Assembly (NCBI GenBank): GCA_035317605.1
Contig: DATHGT010000389.1
Coordinates: 1 to 24,401 of the forward strand
Source: DATHGT01 sp035317605
Lineage (GTDB): Bacteria; Methylomirabilota; Methylomirabilia; Rokubacteriales; CSP1-6
Length of the DNA: 24,401 bases
Direction of reading: 5' to 3'
Position 1 is the first letter of the stretch. Each line of letters begins with the position of its first letter. A program made the position numbers and the translations under genes. This document shows, in pieces, positions 1-6,312 of the stretch. The notes under the pieces are model-generated. The model had not been told where the DNA came from, ran no database searches, and was given only the letters and a program-made list of their open reading frames with translations.

Positions 1-262
1 CGTCGAGTCGCGCCGCCGCCGCGTCCGGATCGTCGACGCCGAGCGCGATGTGATGCACCCCCGGCCTGGCCTCGCCCTCGACCAGCGGATGACCGGGAGG
101 GAAGACCGCCAGCGCGCTGCGCCCGAGCGCGAACACCGGCACGGGACCTGCCGCGCTCGACAGGTCGGCGCGCGGCAGGCCGAAGTGACGCTCGAAGACG
201 TTGACCGCGACGGCGGGATCGCTCGAGACCAGCGCCACGTACGCGATGTGATCGGCGAGCAT
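1..262 (-). CDS. VOC (glyoxalase/bleomycin-resistance fold) protein, C-terminus cut off by the window edge
   Basis: Reading leftwards from ATG at 262, the frame stays open to base 1 and gives the first 87 residues. They begin MLADHIAYVALVSSDP and later read GVHHIALGVDDPDAAAARLD. This is the beta-alpha-beta-beta-beta pattern of the vicinal oxygen chelate superfamily, in which a His near the N-terminus (residue 5 here) and later His/Glu residues bind a divalent metal. The GVHHIALGVDD segment resembles methylmalonyl-CoA epimerase and glyoxalase-like proteins. The start lies 2 nt after the TGA of the aldolase gene (265), so the two are almost certainly co-transcribed and translationally coupled. 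The substrate cannot be inferred from half a protein. Confidence 0.8.
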   Translation of the reverse strand, partial: MLADHIAYVALVSSDPAVAVNVFERHFGLPRADLSSAAGPVPVFALGRSALAVFPPGHPLVEGEARPGVHHIALGVDDPDAAAARLD

Positions 263-264
263 CG

Positions 265-1086
265 TCACCGCCGGTACGAGGCCCCGTCCACGCGCTCGAG
301 CTGACGCAGCAGCGCCGGCCACTCCTTGCCGGTCTCGATGAATCCGCCGGGACCGTACATCTTCACGCCCTGCTCGATGGTCTTGGCCTGGGTGGTCTCG
401 GAGAGCGGCTGAAGCTCGCTGCCGCCGGACAGCGCATCGATCTGGATACGGCACGCGGTCTCGATCCGATACATCCACACGAACGCCTCGCCCACGGTCT
501 TGCCGACCGTCATCAAGCCATGATTGCGCAGGATCAGGATGCGCTTGTCGGCCAGGTCGCTCACGATGCGCGGCCGCTCGCCGGTGTCGAAGGCCGCGCC
601 CTCGAAGTCGTGATAGGCGAGCCAGCCCATCAGCGTCAGCGCCTTCTGGGTGACCGGCAGCAGCCCCTGCTTCTGCGTGGCCACCGCGGTCCCGAAACGG
701 CTGTGCGTATGGATGACCCAGTTCAGGTCGGGCGACGACATGTGGATCGCGCTGTGGATCACGAACCCCGCAGGATTCGAGGGGTACTCGGATGGCCCGA
801 GCATGTTGCCGTCCTTGTCGAGCTTGATCAGCGACGAGGCCGTGATCTCGTCGAACAGCATCCCGAACGGATTCAGCAGAAAGTGCTCGGTCCCCGGAAT
901 CCGCGCCGAGAAGTGCGTGTTGTTCAGATCCGTCCACCCGTAGACGACAGCCAGCCGATACGCCGCCGCCAGATCCACCCGCGTCCGCCACTCCTCAGCC
1001 GACATCCCGGCCGGCGGCTCCGCGGCCGCGCGCCGGGCCGCGCGAGGGTTCCGCGCTTTCTGCAAGACGACTTCGTCGATAGCCAT
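265..1086 (-). CDS. class II aldolase/adducin family protein
   Basis: This 273-residue cytoplasmic protein belongs to the zinc-dependent class II aldolase/adducin fold, whose members cleave sugar phosphates or act on hydroxy-acids. The metal-binding HTH motif is at His126/His128 (VIHTHSRFGTAVA) and the third zinc histidine is His189 (LRNHGLMTVG). The C-terminus (GPGGFIETGKEWPALLRQLER) is the type seen in stand-alone adducin-like aldolases. The start at 1086 is chosen because AGGAGGAGAG lies 4 to 8 nt upstream; a longer frame to 1125 would add 13 residues without homology and would contain this ribosome binding site. The VOC gene follows 2 nt after the stop. The exact substrate is unknown. Confidence 0.88.
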   Translation of the reverse strand: MAIDEVVLQKARNPRAARRAAAEPPAGMSAEEWRTRVDLAAAYRLAVVYGWTDLNNTHFSARIPGTEHFLLNPFGMLFDEITASSLIKLDKDGNMLGPSEYPSNPAGFVIHSAIHMSSPDLNWVIHTHSRFGTAVATQKQGLLPVTQKALTLMGWLAYHDFEGAAFDTGERPRIVSDLADKRILILRNHGLMTVGKTVGEAFVWMYRIETACRIQIDALSGGSELQPLSETTQAKTIEQGVKMYGPGGFIETGKEWPALLRQLERVDGASYRR

Positions 1087-1211
1087 AGTCTCTCCTCCTG
1101 ATCGCGACGCCGCCCATTCTGCCACGGCCTGGGCGGTGTCGCGGATCCGAGCGCGGGCTTTGCCCGTGCAATCCCGGTCTGGAGCGAGCCTCGGGAGGGG
1201 CCTGTCTCGCC

Positions 1212-1236
1212 GGAGGCGCGCCTGTATGTCGCCTCC
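1212..1236. promoter_or_regulatory. stem-loop upstream of the selenoprotein gene
   Basis: GGAGGCG (1212-1218) pairs perfectly with CGCCTCC (1230-1236) around an 11-nt loop, and ends 23 nt before the ATG at 1260. The left arm overlaps a 10-bp palindrome, AGGCGCGCCT (1214-1223). The 173-bp gap between the divergent genes at 1086 and 1260 holds nothing else clear. TACACT at 1247-1252 could be a weak -10 box, which would make the transcript nearly leaderless; no good Shine-Dalgarno precedes 1260. The function is unproven. Confidence 0.35.
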
Positions 1237-1259
1237 CTCGATGGGCTACACTGAGCGCC

Positions 1260-1781
1260 ATGAGACCAGATCTGATCCCCGGCGCGCGTCTTCCCGATCT
1301 CACGATCTCCAACCATAATGGCGAGTCCGTCACGCTGTCGAAGCTGGCCGGCGGGTTCCCGCTGATCCTGAGCTTCTATCGCGGCTATTGGTGACCGAAG
1401 TGCTCGTGCCAGGTCAGGCACTTGACGGGACTGAAGGACGAGCTGGCCATCAACTATTGCCATCTGGCGGTCGCCAGCACCGACCCACCCGAAGTGACGT
1501 CGGCGTTCCGCACGGGGCTCGGCGCGACGTTCACGTTCCTCAGCGACCATGACCGCGCCGCCATCAAAGAGCTCGACATCGTCGAGATCACGAAGCCGGG
1601 CTTCAAGCACGGCCACGTCGCCGTCCCCTACACGTTCTCGCTGCTCCCCGACCTGACGATCCACAAGATCTACAACGGCTGGTGGTTCGTCGGCCGCCCC
1701 ACGCTCGAAGAGCTCCGCCAAGATTTGCGCGCGATGCTCCAGCTCTGCCGCACCGACTACTCCTACGAGCCTCCGAAGTAA
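1260..1781 (+). CDS. selenocysteine-containing peroxiredoxin-like (AhpC/TSA, redoxin) protein; TGA at 1392-1394 read as Sec45
   Basis: Read through the in-frame TGA, the gene encodes a complete 173-residue redoxin-domain protein. The N-terminus MRPDLIPGARLPDLTISNHN and the strand LILSFYRGYW lead straight to codon 45 (TGA), followed by PKCSCQ. The rest (FLSDHDRAAIKELDI, then TIHKIYNGWWFVGRPTLEEL) continues the same family in the same frame to TAA at 1779-1781. In homologues the motif is RGHFCPK or RGxWCPxC, so the TGA replaces precisely the peroxidatic cysteine and forms a UxxC pair with Cys48, plus Cys50. The protein probably reduces peroxides or disulfides in the cytoplasm using thiol donors. 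A SECIS-like hairpin follows directly. Automated gene callers would report only a fragment starting near 1422. SelA/SelB and tRNA-Sec are not in the window. The alternative is a nonsense mutation, which the position and the SECIS make unlikely. Confidence 0.88.
1392..1424 (+). promoter_or_regulatory. bacterial SECIS element (selenocysteine insertion hairpin)
   Basis: Sixteen nucleotides after the TGA lies an AGGTCA hexaloop (1411-1416) closed by GTGCC (1406-1410) and GGCAC (1417-1421). E. coli fdhF, the reference SelB-binding hairpin, has loop AGGUCU starting 17 nt after its UGA, with the GU in the loop essential for SelB contact. Loop sequence and distance therefore match almost exactly. An alternative longer pairing, AAGTGC (1398-1403) with GCACTT (1418-1423), also exists. 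The hairpin lies inside the coding frame, as in other bacterial selenoprotein genes. Confidence 0.85.
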
Positions 1782-1842
1782 CGCGAATAGACAACGACAG
1801 GGCGATGAAAGCGGCCGGCAAACCCGGCCGCAGCCTGTTCGC

Positions 1843-1898
1843 CGAACGCGGAACGTCGAACGCCGAACGCCCAACTGCGAACATCGAAAGTCGTACGT
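1843..1898. repeat. array of eight degenerate heptamers (consensus CGAACGC/T)
   Basis: Eight consecutive 7-base units can be laid out without gaps: CGAACGC, GGAACGT, CGAACGC, CGAACGC, CCAACTG, CGAACAT, CGAAAGT and CGTACGT. The array starts 61 nt after the stop of the selenoprotein gene in a region with no coding signal. Short phase-7 arrays of this kind occur in intergenic DNA of several GC-rich bacteria; the role is unknown. Confidence 0.6.
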
Positions 1899-1913
1899 GC
1901 TCCCGGCGGGTGG

Positions 1914-2030
1914 CAGCGGGGTGGACCCGTGCGGCGGGCGTAGTGGGACCCCTTCGTCCCGTCCGCAGTGCGAAGCACTGCGATTCGGGCGAACGGGTGA
2001 CGGAGCCCGCCGCACGGGTCCACCCCGCTG
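1914..2030. repeat. 117-bp palindromic element with perfect 26-bp terminal inverted repeats
   Basis: Bases 1914-1939 are the exact reverse complement of 2005-2030 (arm CAGCGGGGTGGACCCGTGCG...). The 65-nt interior folds further: GGGAC/GTCCC (1945-1960) and CGCAGTGC-GAA-GCACTGCG (1964-1982), so the whole can form a branched cloverleaf-like structure. No reading frame is supported. It resembles REP/BIME-type or other small palindromic elements, which may be mobile or act as a transcript-end structure between the convergent genes at 1781 and 2180. Confidence 0.7.
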
Positions 2031-2036
2031 ACAGGA

Positions 2037-2173
2037 CCCGCCGTCTCGCGCGGCAGGGTCGCAGGTTCTTCCGAAGAGTAGGGGGGACCATTTCTGGCCC
2101 GCCGTCTCGCGCAGATGGAGAGTCGAGGTTCTTCCGAAAGAGAGAAAGAAAGGGGGGCCATTGCTGGCCCCCC
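2037..2173 (-). terminator. tandem imperfect terminator-like repeats downstream of the CoA-transferase gene
   Basis: Two imperfect copies (2037-2100 and 2098-2173) share CCCGCCGTCTCGCGC, AGGTTCTTCCGAA and a G-run hairpin. The second hairpin is perfect: GGGGGGCCA (2152-2160), loop TTGC, TGGCCCCCC (2165-2173). Read on the minus strand it is followed by TTTCTTTCTCTCTTTC, as expected of a rho-independent terminator 7 nt past the TGA region of the gene ending at 2180. The first copy (2081-2100) has a weaker hairpin with GAAA loop. The rest of the 398-bp gap 1782-2179 is non-coding. Confidence 0.7.
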
Positions 2174-2179
2174 ACGTCT

Positions 2180-3367
2180 TCAGATCACTCCGCGAGAGGT
2201 GAGATCGCCGATCTGATCCTTCGTATAGCCGAGCGACGTCAGAACGTCTTCGTTGTCCGCGCCGAGCTCGGGGGCGGGGCTGCGGATCGGGTTGCGCTTC
2301 TCGCCGTGCGAGACCGGATGGCCCACGATGTCGATGTCGCCCAGCACGGACGAGTGGACGGGCTGGGCCATGGCCAGGTGCTGGACCTGGGGATCGGCGA
2401 ACGTCTGGTCGATCGTGTAGATCGGGCCGCACGGCACGCCGGCGTCGTTCAGCACCTTGACCCACTCCTCGCTGTTCCGGCGGCTGGTCTCTTCACCCAG
2501 GATGTCGTTCAGCGTGTCGCGGTTCGTCTGCCGGGCCTTGGACGTCGCGAACCGAGGATCGGTCAGCAGGTCCGGGCGGCCGATGGCGTCGCAGAACCGC
2601 TTGTAGATGTCGTCGCCGGAGGCCGCGATGTTGATGTGACCGTCGCTGGTCGGAAACACTCCGGTGGGAATACCGGTCGGGTGATTGTTGCCGGCCTGCG
2701 GCGGGACCTGGTGACCCACCAGCCAGCGCGAGGCCTGGAAGTCGAGCATCGAGATCATCGCTTCGAGCAGGGAGGTGTGCACCCACTTGCCCTGGCCGGT
2801 GATCTCGCGCTCGAGCAGCGCGACCAGAATGCCCTGCGCCAGGAAAATCCCCGAGCATAGATCCGCGATCGGAATGCCGACCCGCACCGGCCCCTGGCCG
2901 GGCAACCCCGTGATCGACATCAGCCCGCCCATGCCCTGGGCGATCTGATCCACGCCGGGCCGATCGCGATACGGACCGCTCTGGCCGAAGCCGGAGATGC
3001 TGCCGTACACGATGCGCGGGTTGATCGCGCGGACCTGCTCATAGTCGATGCCGAGCCGCCGCTTCACGTCCGGACGGTAGTTCTCGACGATCACGTCGGC
3101 GGCCTTCGCGAGCTTCTTGAAGATCGCCACCGCCTCGGGATCGCGCAGGTTCAGCGTCACGCTCCGCTTGTTACGGTGCAGGTTCTGGAAGTCGAAGCCG
3201 TGGCGGTTGCCGCCCATGCCGTCGCCGGTGCGCCCGCCGGGCATCTCGATCTTGATCGCCTGCGCGCCCCAGTCGACGAGCTGGCGCACGCACGTCGGGC
3301 CGGCCCGCGCGCGGGTGAGGTCGAGCACGTGGAAGCGGGCCAGCGGGAGCGAGCGGTCGTTCGCCAT
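2180..3367 (-). CDS. class III CoA-transferase (CaiB/BaiF, formyl-CoA transferase-like)
   Basis: This 395-residue cytoplasmic enzyme is predicted to move CoA between carboxylic acids through an aspartyl-CoA anhydride. The family hallmarks are present: LDLTRARAGPTCVRQLVDWGAQAIKIE at the N-terminus, NLHRNKRSVTLNL (residues 62-74), NYRPDVKRRLGIDY, GFGQSGPYRDRPGVDQIAQGMGGLMS, and the catalytic Asp169 in GIPIADLCSG, the same residue number as in Oxalobacter formyl-CoA transferase. The length is normal. The start is supported by GGGAGGAAG about 6 nt upstream of ATG. The gene stands alone between two hairpins, so it is probably its own transcript. The acyl substrate cannot be named. Confidence 0.92.
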   Translation of the reverse strand: MANDRSLPLARFHVLDLTRARAGPTCVRQLVDWGAQAIKIEMPGGRTGDGMGGNRHGFDFQNLHRNKRSVTLNLRDPEAVAIFKKLAKAADVIVENYRPDVKRRLGIDYEQVRAINPRIVYGSISGFGQSGPYRDRPGVDQIAQGMGGLMSITGLPGQGPVRVGIPIADLCSGIFLAQGILVALLEREITGQGKWVHTSLLEAMISMLDFQASRWLVGHQVPPQAGNNHPTGIPTGVFPTSDGHINIAASGDDIYKRFCDAIGRPDLLTDPRFATSKARQTNRDTLNDILGEETSRRNSEEWVKVLNDAGVPCGPIYTIDQTFADPQVQHLAMAQPVHSSVLGDIDIVGHPVSHGEKRNPIRSPAPELGADNEDVLTSLGYTKDQIGDLTSRGVI

Positions 3368-3415
3368 GTGAGGCTTCCTCCCAAGCCGGGATATATCACA
3401 GGAGGGGCGGGACTC

Positions 3416-3437
3416 GCGCCCCGGAATCCCGGGGCGC
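3416..3437. terminator. 9-bp perfect hairpin between gene 3464-6040 and the CoA-transferase
   Basis: GCGCCCCGG (3416-3424), loop AATC, CCGGGGCGC (3429-3437). It lies 27 nt after the stop of the minus-strand gene ending at 3464 and 49 nt before the CoA-transferase start. There is no T-tract on the minus strand, so it is a strong structure but not a textbook intrinsic terminator. Confidence 0.5.
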
Positions 3438-3463
3438 TCGTCGCGACGACGCGGGGCTGGGCG

Positions 3464-6040
3464 CTACTTGTTCTTGACCGTCACCGGCAGCGTGGTGGTG
3501 GCGGTCTGGCCGTTCATAGTAACCGAGAGCGTCAACGTGTGCGCGCCGTCGGCCACGCTCTTGGTGTTCCAGGTGTACCAGAGGGTGACGCCGGTCTGCT
3601 TCTGGCTGGTGATGACCTTGCCGTCGACCGAGAGCGTGAACGTTTTGGTCTGACCCCACGCCGCGGTCGTCGACATGCCGACGGACTGGCTGCCGTTGAC
3701 GGTCGCGCCCGTTCCCGGATAGGTGATCGACGCCGTGAACGGGGCGAGAGCCACGTTCGAGACCGTGACGGAAAGCGTGACCGTCGCCGTCCGGCCGCCG
3801 CCGTCGGTGACGGTGAGCGTTAGCGTGTGCGCCCCGTTGGTCGCGGTCGTGGTGTTCCACGCGTAGGAGGCCGTCGAGCCCGCCACCGTCTGGGTCGAGA
3901 CCACGGTGCCGTCCACGGCCAGCTTGAAGGTCGACGAACCGCTCGCTCCCGAGGAGGCCAGCCCGATCGTGGTCGTGCCGCTCACCGTGGCTCCCGCTGC
4001 GGGAGCGGTGAACGATGCGGTCAGCGCCGGAGTCGGTGGCGGCGGTGGCGGCGGCGTGATGCCGCCGTTGTTCACGGTCACCGGCAGGGTCGCCGCCGCG
4101 GTCTGGCCGTTCATGGTCACCGTCGCCGTCAGCGTGCGTGACCCGTTCGGCGTCGCCGTCGTGTCCCACGTGTACCAGAGCGTGGTGCCGGTCGAGCTCT
4201 GAGACGTCAGCGACGTGCCGTCCACCGCCAAGGCGAACGTCTTCGTTTGTCCCCACGTGGCCGTCGTCGACAGCCCGACGGTCTGCGCACCGCTCACGGT
4301 GGCCCCGGAGGCCGGATAGCTGAACGACACCGTGAAGGCCGTCGGCGGCGGAGGCGGCGGTGGGGGCGGCGGCGCCGTCGTATTCGACACGCTCACGGGC
4401 AACGTCGCGGTCGCAGTGGCGCCGGTCGAATCGCTCGCGGTGGCGTTGAGCGTGCGCGCTCCGTTGGCCACCGTTGCGGTGTTCCAGCTGAAGCTCGCGT
4501 TCGTCCCGGTGTAGACGTTCGCGCCGTCGACCGAGACCGCGAAGGTGTAGCCGCTGCCACCGGCGGCGGCCATCGTCACCGTGGTCGAGCCGCTCACGGT
4601 GGCGCCGCTCGACGGATTGGTGAACGACAGCGTGAGCGCGCTCGGCGTCGGCGGCGGGGGAGGCGGCGGCGGCGTGGTCCCCGCGCCGTTCACGATGTAG
4701 ACGCGCGCCTGGTATGGGCCGAACGTGTCGCTCCACGAGGCGCCGTTGAGCGCGAGGCTCTGGCCGCTCTTCGATTCGGTCACGCCCGTGGGCGGGGTGA
4801 ACCACGTGAACGTCGCCGGCTGCGGACTGTTGGTGTAGTTGTAGGCGAACACGTAACCAACCCCGTTGACGAGCTTGGTCAGGGTGCGCACGTTGGCGGC
4901 GCCGTTGAGCATGCCGCCGGACTTCGAGGTGTCGCCGGCCTGGAGCGCGGCCAGCTCGGCCTGGTACCACTGGATGCGCGAGTAGAGCCACTCCACCGCG
5001 ATGTTGTGCTGGAGCTGCGCGATGCGGCCGGCCACGGGATTGGCGAACCGGGCGGAGTTCCCGGCGAGCGCGCCCGGCGCGGCGTCCGCGATCAGCGCGG
5101 GCTCGAGACCAGCCAGCTCGACGGTGAGCGTCTTGAGACCGCTCATGGCCGTGGACACCGTGGCCGCGTCGGTCCCGCTGCGAAGCCCGTTGCTGCCGAT
5201 ATCCCACCAGAAGATGCCCTGCGCGCCCTCCACGATCGCCATCACCGCGTGGGCCCGCAGCTCGTCGGCCGTGGGCACCCGCGAGTCCGACGTGAACTTG
5301 AAGAACTGGTGGACCGACCAGACCGGCCGATCGGGCTTGGCCACCGCGCGGAGCTTGGACACGTAGTCGGCCACGACGAAGTGCGTGTACCCGACCGCGG
5401 GCTCGGGGCCGTAGAGCGGATAGGGGTCGACGCCGAGCACGTCGACGGCGTTCTTCCACAGCGACGGATCGCGGTAGGCGGCGGCCAGGGTGGCCGCGAA
5501 CGTGATGCCCTGCGGGTCCCACGTCTTGAGCTGCTGGTGATGCTGCTCGGTCTCGGAGATCAGCGAATCGGCGCACTCGTCCATGATGTAGTAGCCGAGC
5601 GCGGCGGGATGCTGGGCGAACTGCTGGACGTAGCTCTGGCTCATGATCGAGAACGAGTTCGCGCCGTAGCGGGTCCAGCTGCCGTCCTCGAAGCAGTTCC
5701 CGGTCTGCAGGTACATCATGCCGTGGTTGTTCAGCACGTCGAGGAGCGCGTTGGTGGGGCCGATCGGCATCCCGCCCAGCCAGTAGTTGAGGTAGGTGTT
5801 CAGCCCGAAGCCCTGAAGGCCGCGCGGGCCGGTCGGCGAGAAGATCTGCTGCTCCCAGAGCGCGGGATCGCTCGAATAGCTGCCGCCGGAGTCGTAGACG
5901 CCCAGCATGAAGCGGGGCGTGCCGTGCATGAGGAGTCGACCCGTGCTGTCGAATCCGCCGCGGGTCTGTCCGTGGACGGCCCCGGCGAACGCGGTGAGCA
6001 GCAGGACAACCGTCATCAGTGCCGATCGAACATGTCGCAT
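3464..6040 (-). CDS. secreted TIM-barrel glycosidase-like protein with four Ig-like domains
   Basis: This is an 858-residue exported protein. A signal peptide (MRHVRSALMTVVLLLTAFAG) ends about residue 24. Residues 25-350 look like a clan-A-type (beta/alpha)8 barrel: GYYIMDEC with an Asp154-Glu155 pair that could be the acid/base, DVLGVDPYPLYG, PVWSVHQFF, and EGAQGIFWWDIG near the last strands. Residues 380-450 form a beta domain ending GPYQARVYIV. Four Ig-like domains follow (467-553, 568-658, 672-762, 767-858). The first three joints differ: two long Pro-runs and a third proline linker precede domains 1-3, while domains 3 and 4 are joined by VALA only. Domains 2 and 4 share WGQTKTF and TLWYTW and differ from 1 and 3, an A-B-A-B pattern. 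The start has GGGGAG 6 nt upstream. It is probably a surface or secreted carbohydrate-active protein; family and substrate are not recognised. Confidence 0.85.
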   Translation of the reverse strand: MRHVRSALMTVVLLLTAFAGAVHGQTRGGFDSTGRLLMHGTPRFMLGVYDSGGSYSSDPALWEQQIFSPTGPRGLQGFGLNTYLNYWLGGMPIGPTNALLDVLNNHGMMYLQTGNCFEDGSWTRYGANSFSIMSQSYVQQFAQHPAALGYYIMDECADSLISETEQHHQQLKTWDPQGITFAATLAAAYRDPSLWKNAVDVLGVDPYPLYGPEPAVGYTHFVVADYVSKLRAVAKPDRPVWSVHQFFKFTSDSRVPTADELRAHAVMAIVEGAQGIFWWDIGSNGLRSGTDAATVSTAMSGLKTLTVELAGLEPALIADAAPGALAGNSARFANPVAGRIAQLQHNIAVEWLYSRIQWYQAELAALQAGDTSKSGGMLNGAANVRTLTKLVNGVGYVFAYNYTNSPQPATFTWFTPPTGVTESKSGQSLALNGASWSDTFGPYQARVYIVNGAGTTPPPPPPPPTPSALTLSFTNPSSGATVSGSTTVTMAAAGGSGYTFAVSVDGANVYTGTNASFSWNTATVANGARTLNATASDSTGATATATLPVSVSNTTAPPPPPPPPPPTAFTVSFSYPASGATVSGAQTVGLSTTATWGQTKTFALAVDGTSLTSQSSTGTTLWYTWDTTATPNGSRTLTATVTMNGQTAAATLPVTVNNGGITPPPPPPPTPALTASFTAPAAGATVSGTTTIGLASSGASGSSTFKLAVDGTVVSTQTVAGSTASYAWNTTTATNGAHTLTLTVTDGGGRTATVTLSVTVSNVALAPFTASITYPGTGATVNGSQSVGMSTTAAWGQTKTFTLSVDGKVITSQKQTGVTLWYTWNTKSVADGAHTLTLSVTMNGQTATTTLPVTVKNK

Positions 6041-6104
6041 CCAGGTCTCCCCGCGGGCGGCTCGCGCCCGTCGCGCCCACGCGTCGGTTTCGACGCTGTT
6101 ACAA

Positions 6105-6128
6105 CGCGTGTGAAACTTTTTTCCGTCC
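6105..6128 (-). promoter_or_regulatory. AT-rich 5' element shared with the paralogue at 10984-13344
   Basis: On the minus strand this reads GGACGGAAAAAAGTTTCACA followed by CGCG, about 70 nt upstream of the ATG at 6040. A near-identical block lies in the same place in front of the paralogous gene. It stands out from the GC-rich surroundings. TTCACA could serve as a -35 box but no convincing -10 follows. The remaining gap up to 6312 (272 bp in all) shows only a small hairpin, GCTGT-CACTG-ACAGC, near 6260-6280. Confidence 0.5.
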
Positions 6129-6312
6129 GGGGGCCACGGGGCAAAGGCGGGGCCAAAGTATCGGGTGGGCTATGTGGGCGGACGTGCAGGAATTGGAGCT
6201 CTTACATCGTTTGGTCGAGTGGTCTGGCCGACGGACACAGTGTTGCGGCAGCGGACAGTTTGGCTGTCACTGACAGCGAACCGCCATCGCGTCCGGGCCA
6301 GGGAAGGCGAGA

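Noticed and set aside
1422..1781. A separate small gene starting at ATG 1422 or TTG/ATG nearby
   Set aside because: It has no ribosome binding site and is only the C-terminal part of the redoxin domain; the N-terminal part is in the same frame across the TGA, with a SECIS.
3396..6080. Alternative minus- and plus-strand frames over the Ig-domain protein
   Set aside because: Arg/His-rich shadow translations without signal peptide or domain pattern.
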